This document shows, in pieces, positions 7,061 to 13,661 of a stretch of DNA of 16,295 nucleotides. Each line of letters starts with the position of its first letter. Within the stretch, counting starts at the first letter, position 1. Made by a program: the position numbers and the translations under genes. The stretch comes from Nitrospinota bacterium (lineage in GTDB: Bacteria; Nitrospinota; Nitrospinia; UBA9942). The notes below the pieces were generated by a model. The model was not told the DNA's origin, did not search any database, and was given only the letters and a program-made list of their open reading frames with translations. The DNA is taken from the NCBI GenBank assembly GCA_016234205.1, contig JACRGN010000221.1, positions 1 through 16,295 on the forward strand, in the 5' to 3' direction.

Positions 7061-7089
7061 TTCAGATTTCATTCACTCCTGCATATAAT
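7061..7089 (+). promoter_or_regulatory. Promoter abutting the radical SAM gene start
   Basis: TTCAGA (7061-7066) and a perfect TATAAT (7084-7089) are 17 bases apart. The -10 box ends only 7 bases before the ATG at 7097, so transcription would begin at or beside the start codon. No Shine-Dalgarno precedes it. A leaderless message is implied if this promoter is used. Confidence 0.5.
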
Positions 7090-7096
7090 CAAGCCA

Positions 7097-8074
7097 ATGA
7101 AAATATTTTTCAAGAAAAAGGTGTTCCAGTTAAGGCCTTTTCGGGAAACTGTAAAATATCTCTCTATTAAAAACAGGCTTAAACGACCGTTAAAAGTTAC
7201 AATAGAGATTACCAATGCCTGCAACTCCGATTGTATTATGTGTCCGAGACAGTCCATGACCCGTCCTGTTAAAAATATGGACTTTGAACTTTACAAAAAG
7301 ATAATTGATGACTGCGGAAAAGCTGGCGTAAAAATTGTCCAGCCATTTAACTTCGGCGAACCCCTTATGCACAACAGACTCGGCGAGTTCATAAGATATG
7401 CAAAGGAAAATACTAAGAGCAGAGTCCAGATTAGCACTAATGCAGCCCTTCTTACTAATGAAAAGGCAGTAGAATTGCTTGATTCAGGGCTTGACAGAAT
7501 AAATATTGATATAGATGGATTTACTAAAGATACATTTGAGAAGGTCAGAAAAAATCTTGATTTTGACAGGGTTGTTGAGAATACAGAGAGGTTTATAGAA
7601 CTGAAAAAGAGGCTGAATAAAAGGATATTCATAACTGTCTCAATAATCAATATGGATGAAACATCAGGAGAGATAGCGGAATTTAAGAGATACTGGAAGC
7701 CTCGTGTTGACAGGGTTCTTGATGTCCAATACAATACATGGATAGGGTCTGTACCCCCCTTTCCTCCCCCACTTAATAAAGGGGGGGCTGGGGGGATAAA
7801 GAGGTTCAACTGTCCCTGCAAGATGCTGTGGGACCAGATGGTAATCCTTCAGGATGGCAGAGTTGCCCTATGCTGTCTTGATTACGACGGCAAGGTCATA
7901 GTTGGTGATATGAAAAATGAATCTATCTTGAATATCTGGAATGGTAATATTCTCAATACCTTGAGACAGAAGCAGATTGAACTTAAATTTGATGAAATCT
8001 CCACATGCAGGGCTTGCAATCAGTATATATACATGGAGAGGACCCAGTGGCAGTATATGTGGGGAGGGTTTTGA
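7097..8074 (+). CDS. Radical SAM protein with SPASM-like C-terminus
   Basis: A 325-residue radical SAM enzyme. The cluster motif C42-NSD-C46-IM-C49 binds the [4Fe-4S] that cleaves SAM. Typical barrel elements follow: FNFGEPLMH (84-92), QISTNAALL (111-119) and INIDIDG (135-141). The C-terminal part resembles a SPASM domain, with cysteines at 239, 241, 259, 260, 304 and 307 around MVILQDGRVALCCLDYDGK, and probably holds an auxiliary cluster. The substrate is not recognisable. Position at the head of an LPS gene cluster suggests a role in envelope glycan or peptide modification, but this is inference. Residues 219-234 (VPPFPPPLNKGG and following) are encoded by a C/G-rich palindromic repeat and probably form an inserted loop between barrel and SPASM part. 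The DUF4258 gene starts 6 bases after its stop. Confidence 0.8.
   Translation: MKIFFKKKVFQLRPFRETVKYLSIKNRLKRPLKVTIEITNACNSDCIMCPRQSMTRPVKNMDFELYKKIIDDCGKAGVKIVQPFNFGEPLMHNRLGEFIRYAKENTKSRVQISTNAALLTNEKAVELLDSGLDRINIDIDGFTKDTFEKVRKNLDFDRVVENTERFIELKKRLNKRIFITVSIINMDETSGEIAEFKRYWKPRVDRVLDVQYNTWIGSVPPFPPPLNKGGAGGIKRFNCPCKMLWDQMVILQDGRVALCCLDYDGKVIVGDMKNESILNIWNGNILNTLRQKQIELKFDEISTCRACNQYIYMERTQWQYMWGGF
7753..7797. repeat. C-run/G-run palindromic repeat inside the radical SAM gene
   Basis: Runs of C (7754-7759, 7766-7770) and G (7781-7787, 7790-7795) flank an AT-rich centre, ACTTAATAAA, and can form a hairpin. It is read in frame as a Pro- then Gly-rich insertion. A related copy with the same C-run, CTTTAnnAAA, G-run plan lies at 15299-15340 in another gene. 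Confidence 0.7.
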
Positions 8075-8080
8075 AATATA

Positions 8081-8380
8081 ATGGATATAGACAGGATAAG
8101 GGCAAAGGTTAAATCAGGTGAATTTAATATAAGGGACCATGCCCTCATAGAAGCCTTCAAGGATGGCATATCTGTCAATGACATTATTTACTGTATTAAT
8201 AATGGAAAAATTATTGAGGAATATCCTCATCGTAAACGGTGTCTTATATTTTCTATGATAGGTTTTGACATTCCGCTCCATGTTGTAGTAGATTATTCAT
8301 GGGATAAGGAAGTAGATATTGTAACAGTATATATACCTGACAGTAACGAATGGATAAAGTTTCAGATCAGAAAGAGGTAA
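8081..8380 (+). CDS. DUF4258 protein, probable toxin of a TA pair
   Basis: A 99-residue protein of the DUF4258 type. Recognisable features are an N-terminal helix, RDHALIEAFKDGIS (18-31), a NGKIIEEYP strand (41-49) and a C-terminal VDIVTVYIPDSNEWI sheet edge. The family is small and often paired with YgiT/MqsA-type zinc-finger genes, as here, which suggests a type II toxin (mRNA interferase-like fold is speculative). The start follows GGGGAGGG at 8061-8068 with a rather long 12-base spacer. The zinc-finger gene begins 2 bases after its stop codon, so the two are surely co-transcribed. The pair interrupts an LPS gene cluster and is probably a later arrival. Function is inferred from pairing only. 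Confidence 0.75.
   Translation: MDIDRIRAKVKSGEFNIRDHALIEAFKDGISVNDIIYCINNGKIIEEYPHRKRCLIFSMIGFDIPLHVVVDYSWDKEVDIVTVYIPDSNEWIKFQIRKR
8374..8377 (+). promoter_or_regulatory. Shine-Dalgarno of the zinc-finger gene
   Basis: GAGG inside the last codons of the DUF4258 gene, 5 bases before the ATG at 8383. It decides this start over the ATG at 8350. Confidence 0.6.
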
Positions 8381-8382
8381 AA

Positions 8383-8661
8383 ATGAAAAAAGATAAACAG
8401 TGTCCAGAATGTCATGCCATTATGGAACTTAAGAAAACGACCCTCCATTTTGAGAGGGAAGGTTTTTACGCAGATGTTGAGAATGTATCAGCCTATATAT
8501 GCCCAAAATGTGGAGCAAGAACCATTCCTGGTAATCTGGCTATTAATATTGGAAATACTATTGAAACCCTTTTCAAATCAGCTAAAGAATCAGAAGTCAG
8601 CCTTGAAGATGAAGTTACCCCAGCCTTTTCAGGCATCTCTTTCCATAAGATTTCAGCATAA
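8383..8661 (+). CDS. YgiT-type zinc-finger protein, probable antitoxin
   Basis: A 92-residue protein with two zinc knuckles, CPEC (7-10) and CPKC (41-44), in the arrangement of the MqsA/YgiT N-terminal domain. IPGNLA (51-56) follows the second knuckle. MqsA has a C-terminal helix-turn-helix; here the C-terminal 35 residues (ESEVSLEDEVTPAFSG ...) are too short for one, so this is a finger-only antitoxin that may not bind DNA as MqsA does. The start at 8383 is chosen because GAGG (8374-8377) lies 5 bases before it; an in-frame ATG at 8350 would overlap the DUF4258 gene by 31 bases. Neutralisation of the upstream DUF4258 product is inferred from pairing. Confidence 0.75.
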   Translation: MKKDKQCPECHAIMELKKTTLHFEREGFYADVENVSAYICPKCGARTIPGNLAINIGNTIETLFKSAKESEVSLEDEVTPAFSGISFHKISA

Positions 8662-8700
8662 ACTATCTTAAAAAATGATATTGAAACTTCTTCATTAATT

Positions 8701-9735
8701 ATGAAAAAGATTCTTGTAACACGCACTGACCGTATAGGGGATGTGGTTCTATCCACCCCGGTTTTTAAATCCATTAAAAGCAGCTTCCCATCAGTTTCCA
8801 TATCTGTCCTTGTCAGACCATATACAAAGGATATTGTTACTAATAATCCAAATATTGATGAAGTTATAATCTATGACCCTGAAGGGGAACATAGAACAAT
8901 AAGGGGTCTGCTTAAACTTGCAAAAGAAATAAAAAGTAAAAACTTTGATACGGCACTTATACTCTTTCTTGATTTTAAGGTAGGATTATTAACCTTTTTG
9001 TCTAAAATACCAAGAAGGATAGGTCCTGGAACAAAGCTTGCCCAGATTTTTCTGACCGACAGAATAAAACAGCATAGATCAAAGGTTGATAAACATGAGA
9101 CTGATTATAATCTTGAACTTACAGAAATACTTGGTGCAAAACCTATAAGACAATCAGAGATATATATTCCCGATGAAATCACAAAAAGGATTGATAATAT
9201 TTTTTCTTCAATCTTCAATCTTCAATCTTCAATTTCCAATCCAATTGTGGGTATCCATCCCGGAAGTGGCGGCTCTGCAAGAAACTGGAAGCCTGAAAGG
9301 TATGTAGAACTGGCAGAGAATATTATGGATAAAACAGCCGCTACAGTATTTATTACAGGTGGCCCTGCTGAAGAAAAATTGGTTGACGGAATAGTTGGTA
9401 ACATAAAAGGAAAGGCTTTAAAATATATTAGCTATAGCGGGCTTAAAGAACTATCAGCAGTTATAAAGAGATTCAATGTCCTTGTTGGACCAAGCACAGG
9501 GCCAATCCATATTGCCACAGCAGTAGGCACTCCTGTGGTCTCCATTTACTGCCCTATATATGTATGTCAGCCGAAGAGGTGGGGACCTATCGGAAAAAAT
9601 GATATTGCAATTATGCCCGATGTCCCATTTTGTGAAAAATGTGTATTTGAAAAGTGCAAATATTATGACTGTATGGATAAGATTAGTGTGGATACTGTCT
9701 TTAAAGAAGTGGTAAAAAGGTTATGGGAAAGATAA
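8701..9735 (+). CDS. GT9 heptosyltransferase (LPS core), first copy
   Basis: A 344-residue GT-B glycosyltransferase of family GT9 (WaaC/WaaF/WaaQ type), which adds ADP-heptose to the LPS inner core on the cytoplasmic face of the inner membrane. The N-terminal TRTDRIGDVVLSTP (7-20) holds the probable catalytic Asp14. GIHPGSGG (184-191), WKPERY (196-201) and VGPSTGPIHIATAVGTP (262-278) form the sugar-nucleotide site in the second Rossmann domain. Four C-terminal cysteines (311, 314, 319, 324) form a CxxC-x4-C-x4-C cluster. Residues 169-180, in the linker between the two domains, come from a heptanucleotide tandem repeat. The start ATG has no clear Shine-Dalgarno and lies 39 bases after the antitoxin stop. 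The exact acceptor cannot be told. Confidence 0.9.
   Translation: MKKILVTRTDRIGDVVLSTPVFKSIKSSFPSVSISVLVRPYTKDIVTNNPNIDEVIIYDPEGEHRTIRGLLKLAKEIKSKNFDTALILFLDFKVGLLTFLSKIPRRIGPGTKLAQIFLTDRIKQHRSKVDKHETDYNLELTEILGAKPIRQSEIYIPDEITKRIDNIFSSIFNLQSSISNPIVGIHPGSGGSARNWKPERYVELAENIMDKTAATVFITGGPAEEKLVDGIVGNIKGKALKYISYSGLKELSAVIKRFNVLVGPSTGPIHIATAVGTPVVSIYCPIYVCQPKRWGPIGKNDIAIMPDVPFCEKCVFEKCKYYDCMDKISVDTVFKEVVKRLWER
9205..9239 (+). repeat. TCTTCAA heptanucleotide tandem repeat inside the GT9 gene
   Basis: Four perfect TCTTCAA units at 9205-9232 are followed by a degenerate fifth (TTTCCAA). The repeat is read through, and because three units make seven codons the protein shows a seven-residue period (SSIFNLQ then SSI). 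It falls in the GT-B interdomain linker. Confidence 0.85.
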
Positions 9736-10820
9736 TCCATGAATTGAAGAAGGTTTCAGGAAGACTTCTATTCCCGCTTCTCATCCCTTCAAAAAAAACA
9801 CACTCTGATAAAATTCTCCTTTTAAAAAATGATTCTATTGGAGATTTTTTATTATTCAGCGGGATATTGAATTTTTATGTAAAACGCTTTGGAGAAAAGG
9901 TATACTGCCTCGTCAATAACAATGTGGAGGGGGTGGCAAGCTTATACACAGAAAATATTATACCTATAGATAATAAAAAATACTTTGCATCCCTTTCTTA
10001 CAGATACGATTTGCTTAATCGGCTGAATGATATGGGTTTTGGAACGGCTGTAAATTCCATACTCAATTCCTCAGTATCCCGTGATATTCTTCACATATTA
10101 AAGATTCCCACTGCCTATTTATACGGGGGCATGCTCAGGGGGGCAGGGCAATGGGAGAAGAGAGCCGCCGTAATCCAGTCAATTAAAATGCACGATGAAA
10201 ATGGCAGATATGCAAAAGTCTTAGACCATGAAAGGCATTATCTGGAGAGGATACTGAATATTACCGTATCCGAAGAAGAAGTTAAACCTTTTATTCCTTT
10301 AAAGGACTCTTTTTCTAAAAGTATTATTGATAAATTCTCTATAGACAGCAGCCGCTACTTTGCAATCTCTCTGGGGTCAGGCTCGTTGATGAAAAATTAT
10401 CCTGCTGATAGATTCATGGAGATAATCGGATACTTGCACAGTAAGTTTAATATTGGTGCGGTGGTTTTGGGTCAGGAAAAGAATACATCAATTAAATTAC
10501 CTGATTTTGCGGCTGATTTAAGGAATAGCACTTCCTTGATTGAGGCATTAGGTATTATTAAGCATGCAAGATTATTTGTCGGAAACGATACCGGCATAAC
10601 CCATGCCTCATGGATAATGGGTGTGCCGACTGTTATGATAATTGGGGGCGGTCATTTCGGCAGGTTTCTTCCGATGTATGATAACGGACGGGCAGTATAC
10701 AAACATAAGGATTGTTACGGATGCGATTGGAAGTGCATGTATAAAGATGTTCCTGCTCAATGTATAGGAGAAATAAATACCGCTGATATTGTAAAATCAG
10801 CCGAAGAGTTATTATCATGA
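9723..10820 (+). CDS. GT9 heptosyltransferase-like protein, second copy
   Basis: A 365-residue second GT9 protein, divergent from the first. LLLKNDSIGDFLLFSG (32-47) carries the conserved Asp41, ISLGSG (215-220) replaces the usual HPGSG, and VGNDTGITHASWIMGVPTV (286-304) is the nucleotide-sugar site. A cysteine cluster closes the protein (C331, C334, C338, C347 in CYGCDWKC and beyond). An extra N-terminal 27 residues precede the first strand. It starts 13 bases inside the first GT9 gene and ends with a 4-base ATGA overlap with the ligase gene, so it is in the same operon. It likely adds another heptose or related sugar to the LPS core; donor and acceptor are unknown. Confidence 0.85.
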   Translation: MGKIIHELKKVSGRLLFPLLIPSKKTHSDKILLLKNDSIGDFLLFSGILNFYVKRFGEKVYCLVNNNVEGVASLYTENIIPIDNKKYFASLSYRYDLLNRLNDMGFGTAVNSILNSSVSRDILHILKIPTAYLYGGMLRGAGQWEKRAAVIQSIKMHDENGRYAKVLDHERHYLERILNITVSEEEVKPFIPLKDSFSKSIIDKFSIDSSRYFAISLGSGSLMKNYPADRFMEIIGYLHSKFNIGAVVLGQEKNTSIKLPDFAADLRNSTSLIEALGIIKHARLFVGNDTGITHASWIMGVPTVMIIGGGHFGRFLPMYDNGRAVYKHKDCYGCDWKCMYKDVPAQCIGEINTADIVKSAEELLS

Positions 10821-12115
10821 AACAAAACGAAATCGCTGCATTCTGCAAAAAAGCTGTAAACTTCGGCTTTTACTCTCTCGCATTTTTTTCTGCCATCTCT
10901 ATCTCAGCCACCCAAATCGCCCTATCAATTATACTTCTCTCATGGATTATCCTGATGGTTATAGAAAAAAGGCTAATCTTTGCCCAAACCCCTCTCAACT
11001 ATCCTTTCCTTATCTACTTTTGTATAGTCATTACTGCAGCATTATTGGGCATTGATTTTTCTCATAGTGCAAAGGCAATACATAAACTCTGGATCGCCCT
11101 TACATTTTTTGCAATGCTTACATTTATTGAAGATATAAGGATGGTAAAGAGACTTATCTATATCCTTCTAATTGTCACATCTATCACATCTATTTATGGA
11201 GTCCTCCAGCATATCTTTCCGGGACTTGATATAGCAAGACCTGAAGGAAGGAAGGTTGTCCAGTGGACAGCAGAAGGTGGTGTGGCTTCAACTGGATTTT
11301 TTGACCATCATATGACCTATGGCGGATTTTTATTACTGGTTTTTTCCCTCAGCTTTAGCTTATCTTTAAGCAGGGTACAGCAGACAGTAAAAAACAAACA
11401 CTTTTTTTCTCTGCATACTGCACTGCCTTCTATCCTGATTTTCGCAGGTCTAATTTCATCCATGACCCGCAACGCATGGATGGGGGCTGTATTTGCAGTA
11501 ATTTTTATAGTTATCCTAAAAGTGAAAAGGAAGATTATTGCCTTTTCTGTAATTGGCTCAATCTTCTTATTTCTTACTGCCTACTGCCTGATGCCTACTG
11601 CTTACTCCTTGCAGTCCCCTTTATTCAATCGTTTTAAGAGTATATTTAATATATCAGCCAATATTGAAAGGCTTTATATATGGAAAGGCACAATAGATAT
11701 GATAATGGAACATCCTTTTGGGGTGGGTATGGATAATTATAGCAAGGCAATAAACGATTACAGGGGTAAATATAGCCATAAATTTAGTGATGGCTCAGAT
11801 GCCCATGCACATAATACCATCCTGACACAGGCTGCTGAACATGGAATATTTGGATTGGCAGCATTTTTATGGATATGGATTGTATTTTTTAGAGAAGGAG
11901 TAAAGCTACATCTATCTTTACTCAACACTCCAAACTCCGAACCCCATACTTCCATCATCCTCGGTGGCCTTGGGGCAGTTGCCGGCTTTCATCTGGCGGG
12001 TATGTTTGAAAACAACTTCGGAGATGCAGAGGTAGCCACAATGATGTGGTTTATAGTGGGACTTATATTTCTAATGAGAAAGATTAATGTAAATCCTAAC
12101 CTTAGAAATGTCTAA
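10817..12115 (+). CDS. O-antigen ligase / Wzy-like membrane protein
   Basis: A 432-residue polytopic membrane protein of the O-antigen ligase (Wzy_C) family. I see about ten or more hydrophobic segments and the diagnostic periplasmic loop: RNAWMG (218-223), then YIWKGTIDMIMEHPFGVGMDNY (split around 287-308) and the DAHAHNTILTQ segment (328-338) with the conserved His. Such proteins join undecaprenyl-linked O-antigen to lipid A-core (WaaL) or polymerise it (Wzy); position after two heptosyltransferases favours the ligase. Two repeat-derived stretches are visible: TAYCLMPTAYS (254-264) and NTPNSEPHT (370-378). It is coupled by short overlaps to both neighbours. Confidence 0.85.
   Translation: MKQNEIAAFCKKAVNFGFYSLAFFSAISISATQIALSIILLSWIILMVIEKRLIFAQTPLNYPFLIYFCIVITAALLGIDFSHSAKAIHKLWIALTFFAMLTFIEDIRMVKRLIYILLIVTSITSIYGVLQHIFPGLDIARPEGRKVVQWTAEGGVASTGFFDHHMTYGGFLLLVFSLSFSLSLSRVQQTVKNKHFFSLHTALPSILIFAGLISSMTRNAWMGAVFAVIFIVILKVKRKIIAFSVIGSIFLFLTAYCLMPTAYSLQSPLFNRFKSIFNISANIERLYIWKGTIDMIMEHPFGVGMDNYSKAINDYRGKYSHKFSDGSDAHAHNTILTQAAEHGIFGLAAFLWIWIVFFREGVKLHLSLLNTPNSEPHTSIILGGLGAVAGFHLAGMFENNFGDAEVATMMWFIVGLIFLMRKINVNPNLRNV
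11574..11606 (+). repeat. TACTGCC heptanucleotide tandem repeat inside the ligase gene
   Basis: After TTACTGC the units read TACTGCC-like in steps of seven (CTACTGC, CTGATGC, CTACTGC, TTACT). They translate into a heptapeptide period, TAYCLMP then TAYSLQS, immediately after a membrane segment. Similar CTACTGC strings are familiar intergenic repeats in environmental bacterial genomes (from memory). Confidence 0.8.
11923..11953 (+). repeat. AACTCC-type heptameric repeat inside the ligase gene
   Basis: Degenerate units of about seven bases, ACACTCC, AAACTCC, GAACCCC and ATACTTCC, are read in frame as NTPNSEPHT in a loop between two late membrane segments. The units are less regular than the other heptamers in this window, so the call is weaker. 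Confidence 0.55.
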
Positions 12116-13592
12116 TTTTAACCTCAAAGAAAAACCTCTAATAGCCCTAATATTAATCTCAATATTTACAAGTATCTTCTCAGCCTATTTTACCTCCATT
12201 CAGGGGGATGAGGGGTTTTATCTCTATGCAGTTAAAACCATAAAAGGACCACAAACATTATATGAAGATGTTAATTACTGCCAGTTTCCCGGATTTCCAG
12301 TTATCTTCTCAGTTATCTCAGGAATCTTTGGAGACAATTTTTATCACCTGCGTCTCTTCTCTGCCCTCTTTGGAATAGGAAGTTTTATACTCGGTTATCT
12401 TTCCTGTAAATATTTAGGTGTATCAAATAGGGGGCTATGGATTTATGCCCTATCAATATCATTAAATACCTACATGATTTATTTCACTACTCTCGTAAGA
12501 CCTATCTCCACAACAGCCTTTTTCTGTTCTCTTTCATTATATTTAATGCTGACTGAGAGATATAAAACAAACTTCGGTGTTTTTGTAATCCTATTATCCG
12601 GCTGGATGGCTATATGGTCAAGGATGACAGCCTTCCCAATTCTTATTGTTTTCCATCTCTTTTTAATCTACTATTATGGCTATAATTACAAAAAATATTT
12701 TTTCCCAATCCTGACATCTCTATCTTTAGGATTTATCTTTTTTGGCTATTACCTGATAGTCACACCTGAAAAATTTATTTTCAACAATCTAACTGCTCAT
12801 ACCTTATTATATGAGGGTTTTTATGAATCCCGCATAGACCAGATTATTGGCAAATTCAGGCATCTGATTGGCCTATCAGATAAATTTTTTGTAATTACTC
12901 TTTTGCTAATCCTTTTATCAGTCCATTTTAAAGAAGCCTTTAGAAAACTTCTTCAACACCCAAAGAGAGAATCGTTACTACTGACAATATTAGCAATCTC
13001 AGGAGTCTTTTTAATCCACCTTACTCCCCATCGCATATTAAGAGAGCATTTCATTATCATAATCCCTGTCTCAACAGCATTAATAATATTCGGAGTTGAC
13101 AGATTATATCCAAAATTCAACAGATATATTATTGGTATTCTATTTTTATTAATCGGGTTTCAATTCTTTTCTATCCGTCATCATATTCCATACTTTGCAA
13201 GGGAGAACTCATTAGAAAAATTGACAATACAAACAATGCTTAAAATAAGCAAAAAGGTTGCCCATTATAGCAACGAGGGGGACATGATAATTACACCAGA
13301 ACCCGAAGTAGCCTACTATTCACGGCGTGATGTCATTAAAGGGCTTGGCTCAGGCTGTTTCGGATGCAGATTAAATATGAGTGATGAAATTGCTATAAAA
13401 TATGGCTACCTGAATGAAAATCTTTTTTTGAAGGCACTGGATAATGATAAAGTGAAAGTAGTCAGTTTTGAAGAAGGGCATTGGTTTTTTGGTGAAAGAT
13501 TTCTCCAAAAACTGCACAAAGATTTTGAGCTGATAGATACAGTACCTTATAGAGACTCTTCAAAGCCTTATCTTATTTTTATCCGTAAATAA
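12108..13592 (+). CDS. GT-C membrane glycosyltransferase (PMT/ArnT-like)
   Basis: A 494-residue inner-membrane protein resembling the GT39/GT83 (PMT, ArnT) superfamily, which uses polyprenyl-phosphate sugars in the periplasm. After the first membrane helix comes the expected acidic loop: QGDEGFYLYAVKTIKG (32-47, with D34-E35), LYEDVNY and FPGFPVI. Roughly ten further hydrophobic segments follow, then a soluble C-terminal part from about residue 370 (GDMIITPEPEVAYYSRRD ...), which is usual for this superfamily. It begins 8 bases inside the ligase gene. The likely job is to modify lipid A, core or O-antigen with a sugar; the substrate cannot be told. It is the last gene of the glycan cluster; no clear intrinsic terminator follows in the 69-base gap. 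Confidence 0.75.
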   Translation: MSNFNLKEKPLIALILISIFTSIFSAYFTSIQGDEGFYLYAVKTIKGPQTLYEDVNYCQFPGFPVIFSVISGIFGDNFYHLRLFSALFGIGSFILGYLSCKYLGVSNRGLWIYALSISLNTYMIYFTTLVRPISTTAFFCSLSLYLMLTERYKTNFGVFVILLSGWMAIWSRMTAFPILIVFHLFLIYYYGYNYKKYFFPILTSLSLGFIFFGYYLIVTPEKFIFNNLTAHTLLYEGFYESRIDQIIGKFRHLIGLSDKFFVITLLLILLSVHFKEAFRKLLQHPKRESLLLTILAISGVFLIHLTPHRILREHFIIIIPVSTALIIFGVDRLYPKFNRYIIGILFLLIGFQFFSIRHHIPYFARENSLEKLTIQTMLKISKKVAHYSNEGDMIITPEPEVAYYSRRDVIKGLGSGCFGCRLNMSDEIAIKYGYLNENLFLKALDNDKVKVVSFEEGHWFFGERFLQKLHKDFELIDTVPYRDSSKPYLIFIRK

Positions 13593-13625
13593 TCCCTTAC
13601 CCTAAGACCCTATCCTTACTAATAT

Positions 13626-13655
13626 TTGACGGATTTAATAGAATTAATATAGAAT
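13626..13655 (+). promoter_or_regulatory. Promoter abutting the DHH-CBS-nucleotidyltransferase start
   Basis: TTGACG (13626-13631) and TAGAAT (13650-13655), each five of six to consensus, are 18 bases apart. Only 6 bases separate the -10 box from the ATG at 13662, and there is no Shine-Dalgarno, so a leaderless transcript is implied if it is used. Confidence 0.5.
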
Positions 13656-13661
13656 TAAGCC

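Noticed and set aside
7781..7795. G-quadruplex in the G-runs of the radical SAM gene
   Set aside because: Only two G-runs separated by CT are present, not the four tracts of three needed; the palindrome with the upstream C-runs explains the sequence better.
7291..7821. A 176-codon open frame on the minus strand
   Set aside because: It lies wholly antisense to the radical SAM gene, which has clear motifs; the antisense product shows no recognisable family and has shadow-type composition.
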